DNA of 23,093 bases from Priapulus caudatus (GCF_000485595.1 NW_014577971.1:77975-101067), one strand, 5' to 3'. Numbered from the stretch's first letter, positions 1 through 9,250 are shown. Translations and numbers: made by a program. Notes: a model not told the origin generated them from the sequence alone.

Positions 1-83
1 TCCCAACTCGTTTTCGGATTACCCCCCCACGTCCCGACTTTCAAATCCGTACGTCGAGCCGTTTAGATTTGTGCCCAACTGTT

Positions 84-135
84 GACGGACGCACGAACGG
101 CCGGACAATCGGACGAACGCACAGACGGACGATCA
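84..135 (+). repeat. Degenerate GGACGNACG tandem tract
   Basis: Short units of the type GACGGACG/CACGAACG repeat imperfectly across about 50 bases. No element ends are visible around it. Confidence 0.4.
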
Positions 136-175
136 TGCGATTCTACAAGCTGCACCTGACTACGTCAGATGAGCT

Positions 176-275
176 AAAAATGGGATACCAGATCTTTGGG
201 GGGGGGGGGGATACCAGATTTCAATACCTGGTATCCCGAATGGATACCATAATAAAAATCTAATTTCGACCCCTG
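176..275 (+). mobile_element. Partial copy of the hAT-like MITE seen at 9251-9717
   Basis: About 95 bases, with repeated GGGATACC/GGTATCC words, match the reverse complement of 9251-9350 almost exactly and end in the same TIR (CTAATTTCGACCCCTG). The left end and partner TIR are missing. A homopolymer of 13 G lies at 198-210. The TIR abuts a TAGGGTTAGGG tract. Confidence 0.75.
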
Positions 276-457
276 TAGGGTTAGGGTTATAGGGAGTAGG
301 CATAGCTAGGCGACTCCATAGACTCGTTAGTGGAGTAGGCGAGGTACGGTCCAGCATATTACTGTTAGATAGTACCAGGGTACGTTCTGGTATACCGGAC
401 CGTACCCATGCAGGGTACGTTCCGGCAGTACCCTGAGGGACATAGACCCTCTCAGCG
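276..457 (-). mobile_element. MITE copy 1 (GGGTCTATG-TIR family), truncated
   Basis: Apart from indels this matches the reverse complement of 3412-3556: the shared parts include GGAGTAGGCGAGGTA, AGATAGTACCAGGGTA, CGTTCCGGCAGTACCCTG and GGACATAGACCCTCTCAGC. It begins in telomere-like TAGGGTTAGGG where the other copy has CCCTAA repeats. Only one terminal inverted repeat is present. Confidence 0.75.
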
Positions 458-650
458 AAAGTATCAGTGAGTCAATATCGGTATTCCATAACTATACTAT
501 GTCATAATAATAATAATAAAGGGTAACAGGAAACATGATGAAACAACAATATGGAAAAAATAACATGTTTTAAATATGTAATTCACGTACGGGTATTTCT
601 TGTAACATGTACTACATTTGCATGCATGTACGCAACATGTATTAATTTCT

Positions 651-734
651 TTAGCTCCAAGAAACGGTCTTTGCTAGGGTTAGGAGACCTTGCATATTGA
701 CGTTAGTCACACAGCCTGGTCGGGTTAGTATCTC
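651..734 (+). repeat. Dispersed repeat, copy 1 (AGCTCCAAGAAACGGT family)
   Basis: Two blocks, AGCTCCAAGAAACGGT...TTGCTAGGGTTA and CACAGCCTGGTCGGG, recur with similar spacing at 14896-14982. No tRNA boxes are seen; the class is unknown. Confidence 0.6.
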
Positions 735-761
735 TTGTACTTTTTCACGCACGAGCGGGGT

Positions 762-842
762 TAGATACAATAATGTAACCCAAACACAGGATAGGGTTAC
801 ACGAACACCCTATCCTGTGTTTGGGTTACATTATTGTATCTA
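762..842. mobile_element. Perfect 36-bp hairpin, mariner-like MITE with TA duplication
   Basis: Arms 762-797 and 807-842 are perfectly complementary around a 9-base loop. Each side reads TA followed by GATACAATAATGTAACCC, consistent with a TA target duplication flanking a very small Tc1/mariner-like element. The same TIR sequence recurs at 13322 and 14221-14227, and in a variant at 10724. Confidence 0.75.
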
Positions 843-1003
843 GGGCGGGGTGCGCTCGCATGTCACACACTCAGTTACGAGTCGGCATTCAGCGATACGA
901 CAGAAACCGGCAGTGCGGCAAAAACCACCAGGGAAAATGCAAATACAGCGTGCGCATACGTAAATTGTCAACGCACATAACGCAGATGACGGCATATACG
1001 TAC

Positions 1004-1300
1004 CTTGAACTCCGACACGCCTTCGCCCAGTTCCTCTACAATTCCCGAAGCTTCTAACCCGAGAACGCAAGGTGGCTTTATTGGCCGATCGTAGAGTCCT
1101 TGCCGCACACCGAGTTCCGCAAAATTCAGGCCACATGCTTTAACTCTGACAATAAGTTCGCCTGCTTTCGGGACTGGTTTCGGTCCATATTTAATCTGTA
1201 GTTTGTCGTACCCACCTGTTCCTGTCAAAACGATACTTTTCACAAAGTTATCTGTGGTTTTTTTGGTCGGAGTCGATACCGGAGAAACTTCAGCAGCCAT
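1004..1300 (-). CDS. VAT1: VAT1-like quinone oxidoreductase, first coding exon (partial gene)
   Basis: This exon encodes 99 residues, from an ATG at 1300 to a donor (AAG|GTACGT) after 1004, ending in phase 0. The protein has a short polar N-terminus, then KSIVLTGTGGYDKLQI, KACGLNFAELGVRQGLYD and VLGLEASGIVEELGEGVSEFK. This is the start of the GroES-like catalytic domain of zeta-crystallin-type medium-chain dehydrogenases and fits synaptic vesicle membrane protein VAT-1 best (ACGLNFA, RQGLYDR and GEGVS blocks). VAT1 is an NADPH-dependent oxidoreductase-like protein found on vesicle and mitochondrial membranes. The family continues with a GDRVM segment and then the Rossmann fold. I found no such exon between 1 and 1003, so the rest lies beyond the left edge or the copy is truncated. 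Residues read past the donor are intronic. VAT1 versus VAT1L cannot be separated from this exon alone. Confidence 0.88.
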
Positions 1301-1425
1301 TACTACAACTTTCTGCTTTCATTTGATTTATCCATACAGCACGTTTCTTAACACCAGGTAGCGCTACGTGCTCGAAAGTCATTCGCGCGCGATTCTGCTA
1401 CATGTGACTGCTTATATAGGCCACT
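1301..1425 (-). promoter_or_regulatory. VAT1 5' leader and candidate TATA element
   Basis: Immediately upstream of the VAT1 start codon, the minus strand reads CCTATATAAG at 1411-1420, about 110-120 bases before the ATG. A CpG run (cgcgcgcg) lies at about 1383-1391. This is compatible with a short 5' leader driven by a TATA-type core promoter. The TATA match is a single motif in an AT-rich region, so the assignment is tentative. Confidence 0.35.
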
Positions 1426-2134
1426 ATCAAGAACGATTATATGTGTGATACGATACGATATGATAACGATATGAATGTTCCTATTTACGATTATAATAAA
1501 ATAGAAACTTGTTATCATAATATCGTGAAGACTTATAGGTACAAAAAAAGGTTATCAATTTAATTATCTCGTAATAAATAATGACATGTTAAGAAGTGAA
1601 AACAGGAAAGGCAGAAATGCAATAATAAAACAGTCTATATTTTGCACATATTATTTACAAATTTCTGCTATATCTCCCTGCATATTAAGTAGCTATGCCT
1701 TTTGCAGACACTTCTTGCATATTCAATTTTAACTATGTGGCTTCATGTCTAGTGGTATATAGCAAAGCATATAGAAACAAATGCATATACTACTGTTTTC
1801 ATTGACATTATGATTACACTAATTAGTAATGATACATTATTTACATTTGAAAGTGATTAATAAAAATCACAGATGAATTATACCAGTATTACAATTTTCC
1901 TCAAAACAATATACAGTTCATTTATACAATGATATACTGCATGCTTGTCATTGCATGCTACATTCGTATTAATTAACACCCTATATCAGACACAATAAAT
2001 TTCTGTGTACATATGCATGAAGCGAGGTTATCCTTTTTAGCCAATTATTGTAAATCACGCTGCCATTTGCTACATATGTAAATTACAGATAAGATTTACA
2101 TGCATGTATGGTAAGTTGTATATAGCTACATTAG
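1426..2134. other. AT-rich intergenic stretch
   Basis: I see no coding exon here. The stretch lies between the VAT1 5' end and the stop codon of the unrecognised gene, so it should contain that gene's 3' UTR. There is no AATAAA on the minus strand near the stop; an ATTAAA variant occurs near 1559-1564. AT-rich words such as ATGCATA recur without forming a clear repeat. Confidence 0.5.
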
Positions 2135-2265
2135 CTATTTCCACTTCTTGCCAATCTTATTTCCCCGCTCCCATCGTATCGTGTCCGATTCCAGAGCTGC
2201 TAGCACCTGAAGTCGCAGTCGGAAGCCGAGCGGTGCATGGTCCATGGGATCTACATACGGCCAAT
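2135..2265 (-). CDS. Unrecognised gene, terminal coding exon
   Basis: The exon runs from an acceptor (TTTGCAG|AT) to a TAG stop. It supplies two bases that complete a split Asp codon, then 42 residues beginning WPYVDPMDHAPLGFRLRL and ending GNKIGKKWK. Codon use is G/C-rich at third positions, unlike the AT-rich flanks, which supports real coding. The helix-like stretch LQVLAALESDTIRWER followed by a lysine-rich tail is the most distinctive part of the protein and the best query for homology. The frame read upstream of the acceptor is intronic. Confidence 0.66.
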
Positions 2266-3338
2266 CTGCAAACGTAAAGATTTTGTTATATATATACAGC
2301 AACAATATTAGGATCCCTATCATCACCATCAGCAGCAGCAGTAGCAGCACCAGTTCATTATCATCATCATCATCAAGCTCGAGAGAACTTGGCCGTCTTT
2401 CTGACTGACTCTTGTTCCCTCGTTTGCTCCAGCGTTAAATTGTTATACTAAAAGAGAATTGTCGTAGTCAGAATGAAGGCTGTACATGTACTCAAGAGTG
2501 CCTCAAATACAATCTCCTGCTATCTACATTTTCAAAATTTTAATCCTCAGACCCCCCCCACCTGTTTCTCACCCCTTCCTTAAAATCCTGGATCCACCAC
2601 TGACCCCCTAGGAATTTGCTCAGCTTACGGCCCTGTACGTACCCTCCTTGTCAGATTTGGGCCTGGCCTTCCTCTGCCTCCCACGCTCTCTACCGTCGAG
2701 CGATTTCTGAGTGTTACGGGTCACTGCAGACGACACGACGTTCAGCCAAGGTTCCTGGGACATGTCTAGAAAAGAGCCAAGTCTCTCTAGGTTGGCATAA
2801 AAAACACGATATTTACGATACTTACACGACGACATTTCGATATTTACAGTTACACAATAGTACCATACGAGCACAGCACTTCATCAACAAGGTTTATATA
2901 CAACTGAATAATAAAGCATAAGACATCGAACGCAGAGGGTGCCACCGATCGGATACCAACCCACTTTCAACCTGGCGTTCCTGAGATTGATATTGCCCCG
3001 AGGCAAGATGTTTGCGCAAATCCTGTTGTGTGCATCTACCGAGCCAGGCGTCTCTTGTTGCGACGTGCTGTCGTTCACAGCTTCCCCACCAATGGAACGC
3101 AACGCAGAGTGACGATAATCCTGAACATCTTTCAAAGAAAAAGAAGAAATAACGATTCAGTTACATCCAAACCAATAATCAGTGGCCGATCCAGGGGGCA
3201 CAGGGGGCGGTGCCCCCCACCTATAATTTTCAGGGCAAGGGTAATGTAGCCTAACACCCTCCCCCCTCGGGCGCTTCGTGCCTTTGAGCTCGCATGATTC
3301 GCCCCCACCCCCCTAGAATTCACTTCTGGATCCGCCAC

Positions 3339-3372
<34 letters not shown>

Positions 3373-6300
3373 TGTGGCACAACTGCCAAGGCTAAAGTGC
3401 CTCCCACTAATGCTGAGAGGGTCTATGTCCCCCAGGGTACTGCCGGAACGTATACGTATACGTATACCCTGGTACTATCTAATATGCCCGACCATACCTC
3501 GCCTACTCCACTAACGAGTCTAGAGAGTCGCCTACGCTTACTCCCTAACCCTAACCCTAACCATATCAGATAGTTACCAGGGTATGTTCCGGCAGTACTC
3601 TGGGGGACATAGACCCTATGAGCCCCACTAATTGTAATATTTCTTCTGAGCGCCACTGTTTCCTTCTACATGGCAAAACTGCATTGCATGATTCACTGGC
3701 AGCCTGTATGATTCACTGCTTGCCTATGTACCACGCTTCATGCTTCTACGAGCTATAGTGATTGTACATAGCATTTTCTGCATTACAGCTTTAGGAAGGT
3801 ATTATAGCACCACTAACGTGAAACTAGTAGATCGTTCGTATAACAGTGCAGCAAGCACAATACCACATTATAATGGAGGCAATGGTAATATCTGGCTGGT
3901 AATATGTACTTTCTACAGATCTACATGATCTACAGTCAACCGTGTCTCTCGCCGTGCACGTCCATGCCATAGTAACATCTGACACTAGATTAATATAGAC
4001 AAAAAAAAGTCCGATCCAAGGCCAGCATGGAATGTTTTGGTGATTCGTGCATTGATGCTTCCTGCTCCCAGAACCTGTTTAGAGGGCCTCTGAGGCCCAA
4101 AAAAAGAAATCCAATGCGCTATGTACACCGATCACCTATTTATACCTAAAGTATCCTTTCACGTCACGTAGATCCCACTCTAGCTCGAATGATCGGTGCA
4201 TTGTTCAAGTGAATAAGTTTTAGAATAAAATTCCTGTGCGGACATAGAGCCCCACTAAGCTGCTAAGTGTTGTACGCTCCCCGACACTCCCTCACGAAAA
4301 ATAATATATGAATTTCAGGTCCAAACTATCCCCGCTTTGCCTCGCACGCACAGGGCACAAAATTAACACCAGCCCACCGGCGTATGCCGGCAAATTATTT
4401 GGAGGGCCGGTAACATTGGCAAAACACCGGCCCTCCGAGCCGGTGGTTTCAGCCGTGTTAGCGAGTACCTACATTTTTATTTATAGCCTACATTATTTAT
4501 AGCAAATAGGCTACATTACTGTTTTACCTGAAGGATATCACGGCATAACTTATTAACATTTTACAAATTTGAAATCGAGAATGCAAGCATGAAACATGAT
4601 ATTGATTTTACAAACAAATTTATGAGGGCTGGTAAATTATGGTGAGGGCTGGTAAAAATTACCGTTCCCAGCCCTCTGGGCCAGTGCAAAAAAATCTGAA
4701 TTTCGTGCGTAGAGAGGTCGCGCGGAAACGCGCACGCGCTGACATACCTGCACTGCTGATCGATATGAGAGGTAGGTTGCTGCTGCGTGCACCCGTCAGC
4801 GTTGACGGTCCCCACGGCAGCCTGGAAGCGGGGAATATTCCTGACTGCCGGTCCGGGAAGACATGCTCTAGCTTGAGTCGGCTGGGAATCTGCCGCACCC
4901 GCAGCGGTTTCACCTGCGACCTGCAAGACAACGACGCAGGAGAGTAGATTATGGCTTCGCGATTCAATGTGGATGAGATGGGGAGATGAGTCAAAGGTCG
5001 TGTGATGACGAGATGGAGTAATGAATGACAGTCACCACTCACAGGTCGTGTGACACCGGTGGAAACAACATTCTATATTTTACCTCTTGAGACAGCCTGA
5101 AAGAGAACAGAGAGATCCGTGGCACCATTCCACGTATTGGCACCACGCCATGTATTGGCGCCATGACACGGGTGCACCAAATGTGACATCGGAAGTCATC
5201 ACCGCCCTCACTGCGCGCAGCGTTGGCTCACTAGCGTGTACAGCAGCCACTCTCTCACCTTCTCCAAGTGACCGGCTCCTCCTTCAGCGAGCGCGTGGGC
5301 GAGTGCTGGCTCAGCGAGCACCGTCTAGCCGGCGTGCTGGGCACGGAGAGCGAGTCCAGCACTGGAAGATTAATCATCCTGACAGCAGCAGCATCAACAA
5401 TCTACGACGACCACACAGCTATGCATCTCTGCCAGGCGGGCTGTCGGTCAATCGGCTAGTTGGGTGTTCTGTCGGTCAGTTAGTTGGCTGTTTTGGCAGT
5501 CGGTAATTTGGGTGTTTTGTTGGTTGGTCCAGATAATCAGTCAGTCATTTATTCAGTTGATCAGGCAGCAGGTTGAGCCTCATCGCTCAGATCTCAATCC
5601 CGCGTCACATCAGACCTACTCCACTATGCAAACAGAGGTGTGCTCTCACGATAATCAAACGGCAGAATGCCTCGAGAGGGGGGAGCGATTTTCTGCCAGA
5701 CGGGGGTTCCAAGATCACAAGCGGATGTGCATACCTACAAGAAAGCACCGCCAATGAGGCTGCAGTCAAGGGTGAGGTTGACAAGTCCTGGCTCGATAAC
5801 TCCTTCATAATGTTTTGTGCGTTTGCTCGCTCTGCTTTGTAGGTCGGGACAAATGATCGAGAGCGTAAACTGACATAACACGAATGTGGACCGTCGTTCG
5901 CAACTACCCCTCCCCTGAATTTTAATGGGCGCTTGGTAATAGTTAATAGTTTGGCTCATTCATTTTTCATTAAGGTGCCTACACCGGTGCACTCAATAGC
6001 CTGATTAATTTTGACTAATGCTCGCTTATGTAGAGGCTGCTATAGTGCATGTGTGCAGCAAGGCACCGCAAGCCCAGGCACACTTACTTAAGAACTCCTA
6101 TGCATATGGTTAGTAAGTTGCCAAGCGGCATAGGTTTTATGTATGTAATCAGGCTACTAATCACGCCATTACAGTATAGGGTGTACTGTAGATTAGCGCC
6201 CGATAGTAAATCATTTATATTCATTAATGCTTTATTCATTACAAAGAAGAAGCATCTGCGCCACGGGTGTGTTGGCCGTTAATTAGTTTTGTTATGTTCA

Positions 6301-7486
6301 ATTGCATTCACATTTTCAAATTCAAGGTGCATGCATCCATCTCTGTCACCAGCTATTGGGACATTCAGTAAATGTGTGTCCAACAGGTTTACACACAGGT
6401 TTGCTGGGATTTTGTCTGCAGGGATACATTATCAGGAGCGTCATAATATAGAGATACTAGATCAATGAGATGTAAATTTGTGAAAATAGTAAGAGAGAAG
6501 TAATATTACTAAAAATTTGATACCATGTCATCAGGAGTTAATAAAAACTGTTGTTTTTATTCACTCCTGATGTTGTAAACTTGTTTGTCTGGTTAATGGC
6601 TAAATTACATCTAAGATTAATTACAACTGCGCATTTGTGTTCCTTGGCCATAAACTTACCGATATTTACTTATGATGTCCTGCACAACGTTGGTCACCTC
6701 TGTTGCCAACCAGGGAGGGTCCAGTGGTGAGGGCAGTCTTCCATCGTCTCTCCCGATATCTCCTCCATGACCTAGTAAACATCGTTAACCTTGATAACCA
6801 CAATTTTACCAACATTCCTTCCCCTACATCATGTCACGTAGTAGAGCACATTATATGACAATGTCACGAGCAAAACGAAACGGTAACAATAAAACGAGGC
6901 GCGGCGCCGTCAACGATTAAAACTTCACATTGCACGCGATTTCACGAAAATCTGATTGGCATATAAATGCAATAATGCAGAATAAATGTTACCAGGTAGA
7001 CCGACGGCTTGCTAGCAGCTCCCTGTAGACCTGTGCACAAACAACTGGGTACAGTAAATTGATGTAGCTCTACAACCACCATGGATTGATGCGAGACGGG
7101 GATGAATAATACATACGCGATTGTCCACGCTGGCTGATCATCGCCTTGCTTTGCATCGTACTCCTGTAAGGACTCCAGACGGGCCGCTGTGCAACCCTGT
7201 ACACGTCTAGCAAGCTCAAATTCTGCAGGTAAGGGGTCATGCATACAGAACTGCCTCTGCCTGACCGTTGCTCGACTGTTTCAGTGCGTGTGCGCTGCCT
7301 TGGTATTGCCGTGTTGGGACACTGTGGCAACTTTGAGTCGCACGTCAGCTTCTTCATAAGAGCGCGCCGTGCCTTTTCAAATGAATAAGCTTTGTCTGGC
7401 TGAAAATTGCTTTGACCTGCACCATCTTTCATGCTGCTCATGGTATCAGATTTAGAACTGTCTGTTGCTATGGTAACAGTAAACAT
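2135..7486 (-). CDS. Unrecognised six-exon gene (about 380-residue protein)
   Basis: Six exons chain in one frame on the minus strand: 7117..7486, 6660..6771, 5616..5869, 5259..5361, 4748..4920 and 2135..2265. Phases match at every junction (1, 2, 1, 2, 1), with the split codons reading Arg, Arg, Val, Arg and Asp, and the frame ends in TAG at 2135-2137. The minimal protein is about 380 residues: a Lys/Arg/Ser-rich N-terminal half, a Pro/Ser-rich middle and a compact C-terminal block with Trp (DWPYVDPMDH ... RWERGNK) ending in a basic tail. No signal peptide, membrane segment or catalytic motif is evident. It sits between VAT1 and NDUFS5, and the five introns carry MITEs. The start is uncertain: 7486 is the first ATG in frame, but the frame stays open to about 7594, so an upstream exon is possible. 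The third exon is the least certain. I do not recognise the family, and no function is assigned. Confidence 0.68.
2541..2603. mobile_element. Truncated element end (CCTGGATCCACCACTG)
   Basis: CCTGGATCCACCACTG near 2586-2601 matches the right TIR of the 3180-3340 element with one change. The preceding C-rich sequence is similar in style. The left end is absent. Confidence 0.5.
3180..3340. mobile_element. MITE with CAGTGGCSGATCCAG terminal inverted repeats
   Basis: The left end CAGTGGCCGATCCAGGGGG is the inverted complement of the right end CTGGATCCGCCACTG, enclosing 161 bases with G-rich and C-rich subterminal stretches (GTGCCCCCCACC). Ends of this type are widespread in non-autonomous animal DNA transposons. 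No clean target duplication remains because an (AT)n run abuts the right end. Confidence 0.75.
3341..3370. repeat. (AT)n microsatellite
   Basis: About 15 AT units directly adjoin the right TIR of the preceding element. Confidence 0.9.
3412..3623 (+). mobile_element. MITE copy 2 (GGGTCTATG-TIR family), complete, with internal CCCTAA repeats
   Basis: Both ends carry a TIR of about 34 bases (AGGGTCTATGTCCCCCAG, then GTACTGCCGGAAC) with one mismatch. The centre holds CCTAACCCTAACCCTAACC (3543-3561). It lies in the last intron of the unrecognised gene. The CCCACTAAT words on both flanks (3402-3410 and 3624-3632) may be part of the element or a target duplication. Confidence 0.75.
4373..4446. repeat. 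Nested GC-rich palindrome (CCACCGGC / GGAGGGCCGGT)
   Basis: GGAGGGCCGGT (4401-4411) pairs perfectly with ACCGGCCCTCC (4426-4436), and outside it CCACCGGC pairs with GCCGGTGG. Related words (GAGGGCTGGTAAA twice, then CCAGCCCTC) occur at 4623-4676, suggesting the ends of one degenerate element covering about 4373-4676. Confidence 0.6.
4748..4920 (-). CDS. Unrecognised gene, fifth exon
   Basis: The exon is bounded by a strong acceptor (GTCTTGCAG|G) and a near-consensus donor (CAG|GTATGT). It encodes 57 residues plus split codons, starting SQVKPLRVRQIPSRLKLEHV and continuing through FPDRQSG and LPWGPSTLTGARSS. Only this frame joins its neighbours: incoming phase 2 completes Arg, and outgoing phase 1 completes Asp. 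Long frames in the other two registers of this strand are shadows. Confidence 0.68.
5259..5361 (-). CDS. Unrecognised gene, fourth exon
   Basis: The acceptor is AATCTTCCAG|TG and the donor GAGAAG|GTGAGA, both close to consensus. The exon encodes 33 residues, LDSLSVPSTPARRCSLSQ and then HSPTRSLKEEPVTWR. It is Ser/Pro/Arg-rich, resembling a disordered, phosphorylatable linker (SxxSP and TPxRR-like sites). The other two registers contain stops, which forces an incoming phase of 1. Confidence 0.7.
5616..5869 (-). CDS. Unrecognised gene, third exon (3' boundary uncertain)
   Basis: After the acceptor ATGTCAG|T, the register required by exon 2 stays open for 84 residues: LRSRSFVPTYKAERANAQNI, then MKELSSQDLSTSP, and on to HSGV. 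The only phase-compatible donor is AG|GTCTGA, ending at 5616, which is weaker than TATC|GTGAGA, ending at 5650. The stronger donor would fit exon 4 only if the second half were read in another register, starting at the TTGTAG site near 5745; that reading gives a protein-like segment (LGTPVWQKIAPP). So exon 3 may be two exons with an unseen partner, alternatively spliced, or affected by an indel. Confidence 0.5.
6529..6572. mobile_element. Short hairpin element, ATCAGGAGT family, copy 1
   Basis: The arms CATCAGGAGTTAATAAAAAC and GTTTTTATTCACTCCTGATG pair with one mismatch around a 4-base loop. The same ATCAGGAGT/ACTCCTGAT ends occur at 15148, 15239 and 17906. Confidence 0.65.
6660..6771 (-). 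CDS. Unrecognised gene, second exon
   Basis: The acceptor is TTACTAG|GT and the donor CG|GTAAGT. The exon encodes 36 residues, HGGDIGRDDGRLPSPLDPPW followed by LATEVTNVVQDIISKY. The second half has an amphipathic-helix pattern. Incoming phase 1 completes CGT (Arg) and outgoing phase 2 completes Arg, so the register is fixed at both ends. Confidence 0.7.
7117..7486 (-). CDS. Unrecognised gene, first recognised exon
   Basis: This is the longest open register in the locus. From the ATG at 7486 it encodes 123 residues, with KAYSFEKARRALMKKL and RPVWSPYRSTMQSKAM as notable segments, and ends at a donor (TCGC|GTATGT) in phase 1. A competing register at 6942-7244 looks helix-like (EFELARRVQGCTAARLESLQ) but would leave phase 2, which exon 2 cannot accept, so I rejected it. 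Coding-like sequence continues upstream of the ATG to a stop near 7595, so the true start may lie in another exon between here and NDUFS5. Confidence 0.62.
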
Positions 7487-7599
7487 CGTAGCTGGTTTGC
7501 TGGTGACATCTACAAGTGGCTCCCCAGGCACTTGTTTTGCCTCATTATAGTAAATGGTGCTTGCTATTATTTTGCAGCGTGATTGTGATTTATATTAAA

Positions 7600-8186
7600 T
7601 GCTAATTATCACACATTCATGATTTATATGTAGATAGATTCAGTCTGTCAGTCACTGTTTTAACCTTGTGGCAGGGATCTTAGAAGTCTGTATGTAATAG
7701 GAAAATCTGACAAAACAATGTGCACACCAACTTGCATTTTAAACGGTATATATGTCATACCAAGAAAATGCATAATGAAGCCATCTTTGAGTCTCACCAC
7801 AGTAATATATTAGGAACGGGTTTACATAAAATCAGTACAAGATAACCTCAGCTAAATCACTCAACACACACTGCACCAGGCATTTTTTGCAACGTTAGCG
7901 TCATTAGCAGATCTAACCATACAGCACATATCTACCGGGTGTTAGGTTTTCCCGATACCATACACCATGCAGGTGTGGGTAAGATAATTCAGAAACTGTA
8001 ACTGACAACTATTACACTCATTCGAGAAAGCAAACCAAATGATTACAACAACATAGCGCTATCATGTCAACCGACTTCATGGATCTAATAAGTGGTAATT
8101 GCTAGAAGACGAGCTAGATGCAGCATTTAGTAGTGCATGGCAAAACCAGGTACCAGCGTGATACGGGGCATGCCAGGGCAGCGTGC
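7600..8186. other. Intergenic stretch before NDUFS5 stop
   Basis: I find no convincing exon. This must include the NDUFS5 3' UTR and possibly a 5' exon of the unrecognised gene. Confidence 0.4.
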
Positions 8187-8285
8187 TCAGAGGTCCTTCG
8201 GTGGTGGATCCATGTACCTCTGTGTCCTCTCTCCAGCATAGTACTGCCTGTTGCGTTCTCGCCTCATCTCCTTCATTCTCTCGTT
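8187..8285 (-). CDS. NDUFS5: NDUFS5 coding exon 2
   Basis: Encodes the last 32 residues: a charged helix (NERMKEMRRERNRQYYAGER) and a C-terminal PPPKDL, then TGA. The Arg/Glu-rich helix after the second CX9C and the proline-containing tail are typical of the family. It is read in a register that has no ATG of its own. Confidence 0.87.
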   Translation of the reverse strand, partial: NERMKEMRRERNRQYYAGERTQRYMDPPPKDL

Positions 8286-8879
8286 CTGCAACAGAGGCTC
8301 ATCTCATTATCACTGTCCGATAGTGTCACAAACGATCCATTTGCACTTCCTGACACAGCGGTGTGGCATTCCGCACTGCCATAAAACATGGATAAAAAAT
8401 TTGATTTATGCAAGAACAGCTGTGCAAAACATCTGGCAATTAAACCTGTGTGTCGTTCTGCATATAAACTCACATTACACAAATAAAGATTGCTGGCTTC
8501 TTCTTCACTGGTTTTGCATCTTACGAAACTGGACCAAGAATTCATGTTTAATTTTCCCAAACCAAGTATTATACGTAACCAATGACGCATCACATGTGTG
8601 AAGCAATGTCCAAAGATAATCTACATTTGCATTGATCTAGCCCAGAAACAATACTTTCGATAATATTACGGGACAGTAATACACACATACCTTCTTTGCC
8701 TTTGTCATGCATTCGACAAAATCTTCCATTTCCAGTTTACATTTATGCTGAGCTTGTTTGTGCAGTCCGTATGCTGTTGTGCACTGATAGAAATTCAACT
8801 CAAAATCTTCACATTTTGTGCCCTGCGCGTTGAACAAGTGACCGGTGACGTCAGTGAGAGGGGTCTTCAAATATGGCAT
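8187..8879 (-). CDS. NDUFS5: NADH dehydrogenase [ubiquinone] iron-sulfur protein 5 (complex I subunit), complete
   Basis: Two exons, 8691..8879 and 8187..8285, join in phase 0 (AAG|GTATGT ... TTGCAG|AAC) to give a 95-residue protein ending in TGA. This is the family's usual size (about 100). It has a twin CX9C fold: Cys 23 and 33 form the first CX9C and Cys 47 and 57 the second (CEDFELNFYQC ... CKLEMEDFVEC). That motif and the AYG and DFVEC blocks match NDUFS5, an accessory subunit of the membrane arm of mitochondrial complex I, located on the intermembrane-space side and presumably imported by the Mia40 disulfide relay. Despite the name, the family binds no Fe-S cluster. The N-terminal PLTDVTG resembles insect orthologues. 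Just upstream of the ATG, CTTGTTTTCCAG-like sequence ending at 8886 suggests a 5' UTR intron. The gene looks intact. Confidence 0.9.
8691..8879 (-). CDS. NDUFS5: NDUFS5 coding exon 1
   Basis: Encodes residues 1-63, from MPYLKTPLTDVTG through both CX9C hairpins, to the donor AAG|GTATGTGTGT. Confidence 0.9.
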
Positions 8880-9250
8880 GGCTGACTGGAAAACAATAAG
8901 TAATCACTTGCGCTGGTCCAATCAAGTACAGCTGTATGCATTTTGTGTCAATTTACGTTATAATTTTACAACCTCGCAAGTAGTACAGAATACAAAATTT
9001 GAGTTGTTGGTAACCTCGTCTTACCAGCATTCTGTTTTGATAACCAAGGTTACTTACTATATTTTGTGTTATTTCTAATTAAGATCAAGACATACTGCAG
9101 CAAAATAGCAAACAGTTATGTTTCATGCCAGTTGAGATTGTGCAAAATGTTTCTGGCAATAAACATAATGACAGAAACATCTAAATTCATTTTAATCTCC
9201 AGTGATATAGTCGCTATACATTTAATAAATAGCCAATCATAGCCATAGAC

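Noticed and set aside
1-1003. Further VAT1 exons to the left of 1004
   Set aside because: I looked on the minus strand for a GDRV-type continuation in phase 0 and found only MITE and repeat sequence.
2320-2375. Leu-rich minus-strand segment (2135-2350 frame) as a membrane helix of the unrecognised protein
   Set aside because: The leucines come from a GCA/ATC trinucleotide-type repeat upstream of the acceptor at 2266, so they are intronic.
4561-4926. 121-codon minus-strand frame starting MQVAGETAAGAADS as a gene
   Set aside because: The same DNA is exon 5 of the unrecognised gene in another register, which is fixed by both neighbours and has better codon bias.
6942-7244. Helix-like minus-strand frame EFELARRVQGCTAARLESLQ as an exon
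   Set aside because: It shares the donor at 7117 with the longer frame but would leave phase 2, which does not fit exon 2 at 6771 (needs phase 1). The 7117-7486 register fits.
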